64,000 bases of DNA, taken from positions 171,523 through 235,522 of the forward strand of contig NZ_JBGJKZ010000005.1 of the NCBI RefSeq assembly GCF_041359055.1, given 5' to 3'. Below are positions 43,089 through 51,443 of the stretch, one piece after another. Numbering within the stretch: the stretch's first letter is position 1; each line of letters opens with the position of its first letter. Source of the stretch: Paenalcaligenes hominis_A. Its GTDB lineage: Bacteria > Pseudomonadota > Gammaproteobacteria > Burkholderiales > Burkholderiaceae_B. The position numbers and the translations under genes were made by a program. The notes under the pieces were generated by a model, which was not told the origin of the DNA, made no database searches, and saw only the letters and a program-made list of their open reading frames with translations.

Positions 43089-45382
43089 TACGTTGGTCGC
43101 TGCGCTTTGCTTTAGTTGTTGCCGTCATTAGTGCGATTGCACTTTTGGCTATGCTGGTGTGGTCCACGGTAAATGCTTCGCGTTTTGCGCAGTATTATGA
43201 GGTGCTACTAGGCTTAAACCTGGTCTTAGCGCTTGCCCTGATTTTTTGGGTGTTAATTCTTACTGTCCGCCTTTGGCGTCAAATACGCCGCCGTCAGTTT
43301 GGTGCCAAGATGACGGCACGCTTTGCGTGGTATTTCACCTTAATTGGCATTATTCCCGGTGCTTTAATTTATGTGCTGTCTGTGCATTTTTTGTCCAAGT
43401 CCATCGAGTCTTGGTTTAATGTGCGGGTAGATTCAGCGCTGGAGTCCGGATTGAATCTAGGTCGTGCCGCACTCGATCAGCAACTGGACGAGGTAAAAAA
43501 ACAAGCGAATCAGTTGGTTGCTGGCTTAGACGGCGCACCCAATGGCAGCGCCATCATGCTGAGTACTTTGCGCGAAAGCTATGAGATGAAAGAGGTCATG
43601 GTGTTTACCTCTAGTGGGCGTTTACTGTCTTTTTCCAGTTCGGACTATGCGTTGTTGTTGCCCGATTTGCCCCCACCTCAGGTTATCAATCAGTTACGTG
43701 TGGCGCATGAGTATGCCGCCGTTGAAGTAGACGAAAACAGTCCGGGTGAAATGGGGTTACGGCTGCGTGTCATTTTGCCTTTGGTGTCAAATGAAAACAG
43801 TTTGACTCAGTATGGGGTGAATCCTGACAAGCGCTGGCTGCAGGTGATTCAACCGGTGCCCGAGAAACTAGCGCGTCACGCCAATTTAATCCAACAAGGT
43901 TATAACGACTACCAAGAGCTAGGACTATCGCGCGTGGGTTTACGCAAGCTCTACAGCCTGACCCTGACTTTAGCATTGGTGTTGGCGGTGTTTGCAGCGG
44001 TAGTGGCGGCATTTGCCTTGTCACGTCGTCTGGTACGGCCGTTGCTGACCTTGGCAGGGGGTACCCAAGCTGTCGGGGTGGGGGATTACCGTCCTTTGCC
44101 AGAGATGGCGTCTTCTGCCGACGAGGTAGGGCAGTTAACGCGTTCTTTTAACGCCATGACGCGTCAGCTCGAAGAGGCGCGGCGTATGGTGGAAAACAAT
44201 AAGCGCCAACTGGAACGCTCCAATGTGTATTTGGAGTCCGTGCTAAGTCATCTTTCGGCTGGGGTGCTGGTATTTGATGAAAGATTTAGCCTAACCCGCT
44301 TTAACGAAGGCGCGCAGCGTATTTTACAAATAGATTTGCTGGGGCTGATGGGGCGTAGTCTTGATGAGTTTGAGCCAATTCAAGCGTTTGCCACCCACAT
44401 CCGAAATGCGTTTGCTTCCCATGTGGCGGTTGAGTCCGAGCGTGAGCATTGGCAGCAGCAGTTCGAGATCGAGTTACGCACTGCATACGATGTAGAGCCC
44501 ACTATTATTACGTTATTGGCTCGAGGGACAACCTTGGTCGTGGATGGGCAACGCAATGGCTATTTGGTCGTATTTGATGACATTAGTGATGTGATTTCTG
44601 TGAATCGCTTAGCGGCGTGGGGGGAGGTTGCACGTCGTTTGGCTCATGAAATTAAAAACCCCTTAACCCCCATTCAGCTTTCAGCGGAACGTTTGGCTTT
44701 GAAGCTGGTAGATAAGCTAGACGAAAAAGACGCGGGCATGTTAACCCGAGCCACCAACACCATTGTGAATCAAGTGGCTTCGCTTAAACAAATGGTCGAG
44801 GACTTCCGCGAGTACGCTCGTACTCCACCGGCTCAAATGCAGTCTGTTGATTTAAATGAGTTAATCTCTGAAATAGCCAGTTTGTACGGCTGGGATCCGG
44901 TGACGCAAACTAGCGTTGATCCACAACGCATTCCTTTGCAAATTAGCTTGTACGAGGGTTTGCCTTTGCTTGAGGGCGACCCAACGCAGCTGCGCCAAAT
45001 TATCCATAATTTGCTAAGTAACGCTACAGATGCACTGGAACACGATAAATCACAAGAAAATCCCTGTATAGTAGTGCGTACTAGCCTTACCCACGTAGAT
45101 AATAATCAATCTCAACCCGCAGTACGATTAGTGATGTCTGATAATGGTCCTGGTTTTGATGATGCTATTTTGGCTCGGGTGTTTGAGCCGTACATTACCA
45201 CCAAGTCCACAGGCACCGGATTAGGGCTTGCTATAGTAAAGAAAATTATTGAAGAACATGGCGGTAAAATAGATTTAGCGAATCGCCAAGATGGCGGCGC
45301 ACGAATTTCAATGTTATTTATGCGCCTAGCCAATACGACGCAAACATTGCATAATAAATCCGAGGGCAATCATAATGCCTAA
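43046..45382 (+). CDS. NtrY-like membrane sensor histidine kinase
   Basis: A 778-residue kinase. Three N-terminal helices (about 15-120) precede a periplasmic domain, a further helix (about 305-330) and HAMP ('RRLVRPLLTLAGG'). A PAS-like domain follows, then HisKA with the phospho-acceptor H534 (RRLAHEIKNPLTPIQLS), and HATPase ('NLLSNATDAL', DNGPGF, GTGLGLAIVKKI). I start at ATG 43046, inside the DUF4390 gene; a GTG at 43028 is an alternative, and neither has a good ribosome-binding site. The stimulus is unknown; NtrY relatives respond to nitrogen or redox state. Confidence 0.9.
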   Translation: MEKFQFLRRRAPALIRWSLRFALVVAVISAIALLAMLVWSTVNASRFAQYYEVLLGLNLVLALALIFWVLILTVRLWRQIRRRQFGAKMTARFAWYFTLIGIIPGALIYVLSVHFLSKSIESWFNVRVDSALESGLNLGRAALDQQLDEVKKQANQLVAGLDGAPNGSAIMLSTLRESYEMKEVMVFTSSGRLLSFSSSDYALLLPDLPPPQVINQLRVAHEYAAVEVDENSPGEMGLRLRVILPLVSNENSLTQYGVNPDKRWLQVIQPVPEKLARHANLIQQGYNDYQELGLSRVGLRKLYSLTLTLALVLAVFAAVVAAFALSRRLVRPLLTLAGGTQAVGVGDYRPLPEMASSADEVGQLTRSFNAMTRQLEEARRMVENNKRQLERSNVYLESVLSHLSAGVLVFDERFSLTRFNEGAQRILQIDLLGLMGRSLDEFEPIQAFATHIRNAFASHVAVESEREHWQQQFEIELRTAYDVEPTIITLLARGTTLVVDGQRNGYLVVFDDISDVISVNRLAAWGEVARRLAHEIKNPLTPIQLSAERLALKLVDKLDEKDAGMLTRATNTIVNQVASLKQMVEDFREYARTPPAQMQSVDLNELISEIASLYGWDPVTQTSVDPQRIPLQISLYEGLPLLEGDPTQLRQIIHNLLSNATDALEHDKSQENPCIVVRTSLTHVDNNQSQPAVRLVMSDNGPGFDDAILARVFEPYITTKSTGTGLGLAIVKKIIEEHGGKIDLANRQDGGARISMLFMRLANTTQTLHNKSEGNHNA

Positions 45383-45403
45383 AAAGAACGTTAGGGACGG
45401 TTT

Positions 45404-46069
45404 ATGGCCAGAATTCTGGTAGTTGATGACGAAATCGGTATCCGTGAACTCTTATCGGAAATCTTATACGACGAGGGTCACTCCGTAGAGGTGGCAGAAA
45501 ACGCAGCTCAAGCACGAGAAGCGCGTTTACGGGCTCGCCCAGATTTAGTGTTACTTGATATCTGGATGCCCGACATCGACGGAGTCAGCCTACTTAAAGA
45601 GTGGGCAGCCCGCGGCTTATTAGATATGCCGGTAATTATGATGAGTGGTCATGCCACTGTCGATACCGCCATGGAAGCCACCCGTATTGGGGCGGTGGAC
45701 TTCTTAGAAAAACCCATTGCAATGCAAAAACTACTCGAGGCGGTGGCTTCGGGCTTAGAGCGCACTGTGGTGGTTCCCAAAAATGTAGTGCAAAATGTTG
45801 CCAGCACTAGCGCAACGGCTCCGGCTATGGCTCAAGCAGCACCGCAGCCTCAAGACGAGTCATACCTAGGCTCTATTTCGCTGGACTTACCTTTGCGCGA
45901 AGCCCGTGATGAGTTCGAACGCATTTATTTCGAATACCATTTGGCACGCGAAAATTACAGCATGACTCGAGTTTCCGAGCGCACTGGTCTAGAACGCACG
46001 CACTTATACCGCAAATTAAAACAACTAGGCATTGACGCGTCGGCACGTCGTCGTCAGCAGTCCTCTTAG
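45404..46069 (+). CDS. NtrX-like response regulator without AAA+ domain
   Basis: A 221-residue regulator. The receiver domain has D8/D9, the phospho-acceptor D52 (VLLDIWMPDIDG) and K103-region 'FLEKPI'. A linker rich in Ala and Pro leads directly to a Fis-type helix-turn-helix (YSMTRVSERTGLERTHLYRKLKQL). The sigma-54 AAA+ ATPase domain of classical NtrX is absent, so it should act at sigma-70 promoters. Partner of the kinase 21 bp upstream. Its stop overlaps the stop of the convergent methyltransferase gene by 4 bp. Confidence 0.9.
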   Translation: MARILVVDDEIGIRELLSEILYDEGHSVEVAENAAQAREARLRARPDLVLLDIWMPDIDGVSLLKEWAARGLLDMPVIMMSGHATVDTAMEATRIGAVDFLEKPIAMQKLLEAVASGLERTVVVPKNVVQNVASTSATAPAMAQAAPQPQDESYLGSISLDLPLREARDEFERIYFEYHLARENYSMTRVSERTGLERTHLYRKLKQLGIDASARRRQQSS

Positions 46070-46953
46070 TTTTTGCGCTTAATACTGCTTAGGGGTATGC
46101 GCACTTCGTTGCCATGCTGCTGAGCAGTGGTACGCCAAGCGTGCCCATAGGCGACCTCGATGGTCAGGTGGATTTTGCCATCCATTTGCCGTTGGCTTTC
46201 TAGTGCTTGAATTAAACGTTGCAGTGCTGCCCGTGTCACAGGGCGACGTTGGGGGTGCGGGTTGCCGCCCAAATGGTACACGTCTTTAAGTAACTTCTGT
46301 GCAGACCCATACGTAAGGGTCAGGGTTTCCTGATCCATAACGGGGTCAGTAAAGCCATGCTGTAACAGCATATCGCCGTAATCATGCATATCCACAAACT
46401 CAAGCAGCGCCGTATTTAGCTCGGCCTGAGCCACTGCCTGTCGAAGCTCGATAAAGCTCGCAGGGCCAAAAGTCGAGAACATCAATAAGCGCTCAGGGCG
46501 CAAAAGGCGACGCCATTCATTGATGACCTGCTCGGGCTCGGGATGCCAGTGCAAGGCTAAATTAGACCAAATTAAATCAAAAGACGCAGGCGCTAGGTGA
46601 GTTTGAGCCAGGTCGGCTTCTACGAACTGTGGGGCATTAGACTCTTTTTTGCGTAAGCGTTGCCATAAACTGGGGCTTTGGCCATGGCGTTGTGTAGCAA
46701 GAGCCAATAATGCTGAGCTGTGATCCACCCCTACGTATTTCATATCAACGTATTTAGCCCGTAGCGGGTCAACCGCATGGCCTGCGCCGCAACCGGCATC
46801 CAAAATATCGGTGGGCTGCAAGGTCATATAGCTAAGCCGTGACAGCATGCGCTGGGCGATTTCGCCGTACAAAAACTGCGCTGCATCTAAGGGCGCGCGC
46901 CGATTGAACTGCAGTTGAACGTGACGAGCATTAATAGGGCGAGACGTGGTCAT
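46066..46953 (-). CDS. SAM-dependent methyltransferase, BioC-like
   Basis: A 295-residue class I methyltransferase: N-terminal 'HVQLQFNRRAPLDAAQFLYGEIAQRML', motif I LDAGCGAG, 'DLIWSNLALHWHPEPEQVINEW' and 'LLRPERLLMFSTFGPAS'. These are typical of BioC, the malonyl-ACP O-methyltransferase that starts pimelate synthesis for biotin. No other bio genes are adjacent, so the biotin role is not proven. I use ATG 46953; a GTG at 46965 has no ribosome-binding site. Divergent from comF. Confidence 0.78.
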   Translation of the reverse strand: MTTSRPINARHVQLQFNRRAPLDAAQFLYGEIAQRMLSRLSYMTLQPTDILDAGCGAGHAVDPLRAKYVDMKYVGVDHSSALLALATQRHGQSPSLWQRLRKKESNAPQFVEADLAQTHLAPASFDLIWSNLALHWHPEPEQVINEWRRLLRPERLLMFSTFGPASFIELRQAVAQAELNTALLEFVDMHDYGDMLLQHGFTDPVMDQETLTLTYGSAQKLLKDVYHLGGNPHPQRRPVTRAALQRLIQALESQRQMDGKIHLTIEVAYGHAWRTTAQQHGNEVRIPLSSIKRKN

Positions 46954-47029
46954 GTAGAGCAACACCTAGGAAAATTCACAGCAAAGAAGTCTATCTATTA
47001 TGGCTGATTTCCCTCTAGGAGGCGACTGC

Positions 47030-47836
47030 ATGCTGCGTTCAAAGTACACCCAATCGTTGCGTTTATTGTTTCAAAATCACTGTTTGTTGTGCACATTGCC
47101 TTTAGGTGGCACAGGGCAAAGACGGTTATTGATGCCGAACTCTAACCGGAAAAGCGCATTAGCGAAGTCCCATTTTATTTTGTGTGCAGAGTGCCGCACT
47201 GACTGGTTGGGTGGACATAAACAAGTGCGTTGGCGCTGCCAACGGTGTAAAGTAGCGGTTTTGGGCGATGGTGAGAGCTTGCATCTGGATTGTATGTCGT
47301 GCCGCGACAGGCCTCTGGCGCTGGCTCAGTTGGCTGTTGCGTTTGATTATGCTGCGCCGGTTGACAGTCTGGTGTGGCGCTTAAAAAGCTTTGGACAGTT
47401 TCGTTTGGCTCCTGTTTTGGCCGAGTTAATGCTTGAAGTTCTAAGGGCAGATTCGTGGGTGTTGCCTGCTGATACGTGGGTGGTAGCTATTCCATCGCGT
47501 CGTCAAGCACTGTGCAAGCGCGGTTTTAATCCTGCGGCAGAGCTAGGGCGCTATGTGGCGCAGGGCTTAGGCTTACATTGGGCTCCTAGCGCTATTGCAT
47601 TGGCACAGCCAGCACATGCTCAAGCCCAAAAACACCGTACCCAAAATCAGCGTTGGCAGTATGCTCAACGTGCTTTTCAGTGGTGCTCTACGGCCACACC
47701 TAAGACTTTGCTTGTCATCGATGATGTGTTGACCACAGGTAGCACGTTGCACGGGGCAGCTCTATGCGCACAAGCGCACGGAGTACATCAAGTCTATGGT
47801 TTGGCTTTGGCACGAACCCCGTGGCTTAACGAATAA
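47030..47836 (+). CDS. comF: ComF family phosphoribosyltransferase-like protein
   Basis: A 268-residue protein. Four CxxC pairs near the N-terminus (CLLC, CAEC, CQRC, CMSC) form the double zinc finger. A phosphoribosyltransferase fold ends in VIDDVLTTGST, the PRPP loop, and 'KRGFNPAAELGRYVA' is conserved. ComF is needed for uptake of transforming DNA in competent bacteria and is also called GntX. ATG 47030 has AGGAGG 7 nt upstream; ATG 47000 does not. Six bases precede trmL. Confidence 0.9.
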   Translation: MLRSKYTQSLRLLFQNHCLLCTLPLGGTGQRRLLMPNSNRKSALAKSHFILCAECRTDWLGGHKQVRWRCQRCKVAVLGDGESLHLDCMSCRDRPLALAQLAVAFDYAAPVDSLVWRLKSFGQFRLAPVLAELMLEVLRADSWVLPADTWVVAIPSRRQALCKRGFNPAAELGRYVAQGLGLHWAPSAIALAQPAHAQAQKHRTQNQRWQYAQRAFQWCSTATPKTLLVIDDVLTTGSTLHGAALCAQAHGVHQVYGLALARTPWLNE

Positions 47837-47841
47837 AAATC

Positions 47842-48312
47842 ATGTTTCATATAGTTCTGGTTTCCCCCGAAATCCCCCCTAATACGGGCAACATCATCCG
47901 TCTTGCTGCTAACACCGGTGCCCATTTGCATTTGGTCGAACCGTTAGGCTTTAGGCTTGAGGACAGCAAGCTTAAACGTGCCGGTCTTGACTACCACGAA
48001 TGGGCACATATGCAAATTCATCCCGATTTGCCTACTGCTTTAGAGCAGATTGGTGCGGCACCCACGCGCTGCTTTGCTATGACAACCAAAGGCTCAAGCC
48101 TAATTGCTAATCATTCTTTTTTGCCTGGTGATGTGTTTGTGTTTGGCTGTGAAACAGCTGGTTTAAAGCCGGAGCAAGTGGCCTTGTTTGATGTAGGTCA
48201 ACGATTGCGTTTACCGATGATGCCAGGGCAGCGCAGTTTAAATTTATCAAATGCTGTAGCTGTGACGGTGTTTGAGGCATGGCGTCAAAGTGATTATGCA
48301 GGCGGCTGTTAA
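47842..48312 (+). CDS. trmL: tRNA (cytidine/uridine-34 2'-O)-methyltransferase
   Basis: A 156-residue SPOUT-class enzyme with all TrmL signatures: 'PEIPPNTGNIIRLAANTGAHLHLVEPLGF', 'GCETAGLKPE' and 'MMPGQRSLNLSNAVAV'. It modifies the wobble ribose of tRNA-Leu species. Likely co-transcribed with comF; followed by a terminator. Confidence 0.95.
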   Translation: MFHIVLVSPEIPPNTGNIIRLAANTGAHLHLVEPLGFRLEDSKLKRAGLDYHEWAHMQIHPDLPTALEQIGAAPTRCFAMTTKGSSLIANHSFLPGDVFVFGCETAGLKPEQVALFDVGQRLRLPMMPGQRSLNLSNAVAVTVFEAWRQSDYAGGC

Positions 48313-48324
48313 GTGTTTTACCTG

Positions 48325-48348
48325 TGGCTCATAAAGAGCCATTTTTTT
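48325..48348 (+). terminator. Rho-independent terminator after trmL
   Basis: TGGCTC-ATAAA-GAGCCA followed by seven T. Confidence 0.9.
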
Positions 48349-48398
48349 GGTTTGAAATCGGTTTTTAGCTAAAAATAGGCGCAAGCGCTATGAAAACG

Positions 48399-48420
48399 CA
48401 TAACTGTTAGTACAGTTATG
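48399..48420. promoter_or_regulatory. Candidate operator upstream of pobA
   Basis: A perfect inverted repeat, CATAACTG-N6-CAGTTATG, lies 78 bp ahead of the pobA ATG. It has the size and symmetry of a dimeric regulator site. The usual PobR gene is not adjacent. Confidence 0.5.
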
Positions 48421-48498
48421 TGGTTTTTCCTTTGGTTTTTTTTGCAGACAATGAAGACATCTATCTATATCACTGCAATTTCTGTAGCGGAGGAAAAC

Positions 48499-49668
48499 AT
48501 GCGTACGCAAGTCGCTATTATTGGAGCCGGCCCGTCTGGTTTGTTGCTTGGTCAAATTTTGTCCAGAAATGGTATCGACAACGTTATTTTAGAGCGCCAA
48601 ACAGGTGAATACGTATTAGGTCGTATTCGTGCTGGCGTACTAGAAAGCGTGACTATTGATGGTTTAAAGCGTGCTGGTGTTACCGAAAACCTAGAGAAAC
48701 ACGGCTTGAACCATGATGGCTGTGAAATCATCTTTAACGACATGTCCTACCGCGTGGATTTTGAGAAGCAGGTGGGCCGTCATGTGGTGGTCTATGGTCA
48801 AACTGAAGTTACACGCGACCTAATGGCAGCGCGCGAAGCCATTGGGGCCACGACTATTTATGAAGCCAAAGACGTGGCTTTGCATGATGTGGATACAGCG
48901 ACGCCTTATGTTACTTATATTAAAGACGGCCAAGAGCACCGCTTAGATTGTGATTATGTAGCAGGCTGTGATGGTTTCCATGGTGTATCGCGCAAAACCA
49001 TTCCTGCTGATATTTTAAAAACTTACGAGCGTGTTTATCCTTTTGGTTGGTTAGGCTTGATGGCTGATACACCACCAGTGTCGGATGAATTGATTTATCT
49101 AAAACACGAACGGGGTTTTGTATTATGTAGCCAGCGCTCTAAAACACGCAGCCGTTACTATTTACAGGTTCCACTAACAGATAAGGTCGAAGACTGGAGT
49201 GACGAGCGTTTTTGGGACGAGTTACGCACTCGCCTTGGCCCAGAGCGCTCTGCCAATCTGGTTACTGGGCCCAGCATAGAAAAAAGTATTGCTCCATTGC
49301 GCAGCTTTGTGGCCGAGCCCATGCGCTACCACAATTTGTTCCTAGCTGGTGATGCGGCACATATTGTGCCCCCAACAGGTGCTAAAGGGCTTAACTTAGC
49401 CGCTAGCGACGTGTTGTACTTATCCGATGCCTTAATCGATTTTTATAAAAATAACGATACTGCTGGCATCGAGGGCTACTCTGAGCGCTGCTTGAAACGC
49501 GTTTGGGGGGCAGAGCGATTCTCTTGGTACATGACCAATATGCTGCACACTTTCCCCGAACATGATGCGTGGGACAAAAAAATGCAAAAAGCGGAGTTTA
49601 TGCAATTGCTTAACTCTGAAAACGGGGCGCGTCTATTAGCTGAGAATTATGTAGGGTTACCTTACTAA
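48499..49668 (+). CDS. pobA: 4-Hydroxybenzoate 3-monooxygenase
   Basis: A 389-residue class A flavoprotein monooxygenase of exact family length. The N-terminus MRTQVAIIGAGPSGLLLGQIL, 'GRIRAGVLE', the DG motif 'GCDGFHGVSR' and 'LAGDAAHIVPPTGAKGLNLA' are diagnostic. It hydroxylates 4-hydroxybenzoate to protocatechuate with NAD(P)H and O2, feeding the downstream pmd operon. ATG 48499 has GGAGG 5-6 nt upstream; 27 more codons are open upstream but unsupported. Confidence 0.95.
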   Translation: MRTQVAIIGAGPSGLLLGQILSRNGIDNVILERQTGEYVLGRIRAGVLESVTIDGLKRAGVTENLEKHGLNHDGCEIIFNDMSYRVDFEKQVGRHVVVYGQTEVTRDLMAAREAIGATTIYEAKDVALHDVDTATPYVTYIKDGQEHRLDCDYVAGCDGFHGVSRKTIPADILKTYERVYPFGWLGLMADTPPVSDELIYLKHERGFVLCSQRSKTRSRYYLQVPLTDKVEDWSDERFWDELRTRLGPERSANLVTGPSIEKSIAPLRSFVAEPMRYHNLFLAGDAAHIVPPTGAKGLNLAASDVLYLSDALIDFYKNNDTAGIEGYSERCLKRVWGAERFSWYMTNMLHTFPEHDAWDKKMQKAEFMQLLNSENGARLLAENYVGLPY

Positions 49669-49696
49669 TTAACGCTATGATCGTCTCATAATAGGT

Positions 49697-49890
49697 ATAG
49701 GGAGCCAAACTTAAATGTTTGGACTCCCTATCACTCTATTAGGCTCCTGCCCGGAGCACTTATTCAGTTCTTGTTGCCAAGGCCGGATAAAACAGGTCGC
49801 AACAAGAACCAAGCAGTACACCATATATGCTCAAGACACATATTATGGCTTTGAGGTGGTCAATAGCCGGGTGGCTTATATAGCCAGCCC
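49697..49890 (+). promoter_or_regulatory. Structured leader region with four inverted repeats before the aldehyde dehydrogenase gene
   Basis: Within the 272-bp gap 49669-49940 lie ATAGGGAG...CTCCCTAT (49697-49731, extended inside by CAAAC/GTTTG), GCTCC-TGCCC-GGAGC (49743-49757), GTTCTTGTTGC...GCAACAAGAAC (49767-49809) and GGGTGGCT-TATAT-AGCCAGCCC (49869-49890). The first may terminate pobA but has no T-run. Four stems in a row suggest a structured RNA leader or multiple operators. Confidence 0.5.
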
Positions 49891-49940
49891 ATTCATTATT
49901 GATGTTGGGTTATGAACTCAAAGTAAACTGGAGATACCCT

Positions 49941-51392
49941 GTGAATACAGTGAAGTTACTCATTGATGGTCAGATGCGCGATGCCGTTGAACAAAAGACA
50001 TTTACGCGTATGAACCCTATTACCGGCGAGGTGGCTACAGTGGCCGCAGCGGCACAGCCCGCCGATGTGCAGGCCGCGCTCGAGTCAGCCGAAAAAGCAT
50101 TTCATGTTTGGTCAAAGCTTGGTCCCACCGAGCGCCGCAAACGCTTACTTAAAGCGGCCGACTTAATGGATCAGCGTGCCCAAGAGTTTGTGCTCACAGC
50201 GCGTCAGGAAACCGGCTCGACTAACTCGTGGTACGGCTTCAACGTGCATTTATCAGCGAATATTTTGCGCGAAGCGGCAGCAATGACTACCCAAATTGAT
50301 GGCTCTATTATTCCATCAGATTTACCGGGTAGCCTTTCTATGGGTTTTCGAGTGCCATGTGGTGTGATATTAAGCATTGCACCCTGGAATGCGCCGGTTA
50401 TTTTAGCGACCCGTGCTATTGCTATGCCATTGGCTTGCGGTAATACGGTAATCCTTAAAGCCTCAGAGCTTTGCCCGGCTACGCATACCTTAATCGGAGA
50501 AGTGCTAAACGATGCAGGTATTGGTGCAGGGGTAGTGAATGTAATTACCAATGCCCCCGAGGACGCTCCTGCTATTGTAGAGCAGCTTATCGCCCATCCT
50601 GCTGTGAAGCGTGTGAACTTTACTGGCTCTACCAAAGTGGGCAGAATCATCGCAGGTACAGCGGCTAAATACTTAAAACCTGTGCTGCTCGAGCTAGGTG
50701 GCAAAGCTCCTGTTATTGTGTGCGAGGATGCCGACTTGGATCAGGCCGTCGAAGGCGTAGCCTTTGGTGCGTTTTTTAACCAAGGGCAGATTTGTATGTC
50801 CACAGAGCGTCTTTTGGTGAGTGAAAAAATTGCCGATGCGTTTTTAGAAAAATTAGTGGCTAAAATCCAGCGCATTAAAGTGGGCTCACCAGACTTAGAG
50901 GACACGACTTTTGCGTACCTAGAAAGCCCGCAGTCAGTACAACGCATTACGGCTTTGGTCGAAGACGCGGTATCCAAGGGGGCTACGTTGCCAGTGCCAC
51001 TGCAAACAGACGGGGCGTTGATGCATCCGCTGATTGTGAATGGGATTACGCCCGAGATGAAGCTTTATGCCGAGGAGTCCTTTGGTCCTCTAGCCACAAT
51101 GACCACGTTTGCAACCGAAGAAGAAGCCGTTCGTTTAGCCAATGACACAGCCTATGGCTTGTCTGCTGCGGTATTTACACAAAACATCAATAAAGGCTTA
51201 GATTTAGCTAAGCAAATTGAAAGTGGTATTTGTCATATCAACGGTCCTACCGTACATGACGAGGCTCAAGCCCCATTTGGGGGTTCCAAAGACAGTGGCT
51301 ACGGCCGTTTTGGCAGTAAGTCTGCGGTGAATGAGTTTACTGAAATGCGTTGGGTAACCATACAAACCACACCGCGTCAGTATCCCTTGTAG
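49941..51392 (+). CDS. NAD(P)-dependent aldehyde dehydrogenase, vanillin/aromatic aldehyde type
   Basis: A 483-residue aldehyde dehydrogenase. The nucleophile is C285 (NQGQICMS) and the general base lies in LELGGKAP (about E251); 'NFTGSTKVGRIIA' and the C-terminal 'APFGGSKDSGYGRFGSK' are conserved. The overall sequence is of the vanillin/salicylaldehyde dehydrogenase group, which would give vanillate or a hydroxybenzoate for the protocatechuate route. I chose the GTG at 49941, 8 nt after GGAG; the ATG at 49899 adds 14 residues not typical of the family. It is single-gene and converges with the LysR gene. Confidence 0.8.
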   Translation: MNTVKLLIDGQMRDAVEQKTFTRMNPITGEVATVAAAAQPADVQAALESAEKAFHVWSKLGPTERRKRLLKAADLMDQRAQEFVLTARQETGSTNSWYGFNVHLSANILREAAAMTTQIDGSIIPSDLPGSLSMGFRVPCGVILSIAPWNAPVILATRAIAMPLACGNTVILKASELCPATHTLIGEVLNDAGIGAGVVNVITNAPEDAPAIVEQLIAHPAVKRVNFTGSTKVGRIIAGTAAKYLKPVLLELGGKAPVIVCEDADLDQAVEGVAFGAFFNQGQICMSTERLLVSEKIADAFLEKLVAKIQRIKVGSPDLEDTTFAYLESPQSVQRITALVEDAVSKGATLPVPLQTDGALMHPLIVNGITPEMKLYAEESFGPLATMTTFATEEEAVRLANDTAYGLSAAVFTQNINKGLDLAKQIESGICHINGPTVHDEAQAPFGGSKDSGYGRFGSKSAVNEFTEMRWVTIQTTPRQYPL

Positions 51393-51398
51393 TTACGT

Positions 51399-51427
51399 AG
51401 CGTAGGTGCCCCGTTGGGCATGACGCT
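51399..51427. terminator. Terminator-like hairpin between convergent genes
   Basis: AGCGT...TGCCC-CGTT-GGGCA...ACGCT forms an interrupted GC-rich hairpin between the aldehyde dehydrogenase and LysR genes. There is no T-run, so efficiency is uncertain. Confidence 0.5.
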
Positions 51428-51443
51428 GCGGTGAACCGACTGG

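Noticed and set aside
46066..46953. Calling the methyltransferase bioC outright
   Set aside because: The motifs fit, but no biotin genes are adjacent and related methyltransferases share these motifs, so no symbol was assigned.
49715..49915. 66-residue frame between pobA and the aldehyde dehydrogenase gene
   Set aside because: It runs through the inverted repeats, has no ribosome-binding site and no family resemblance.
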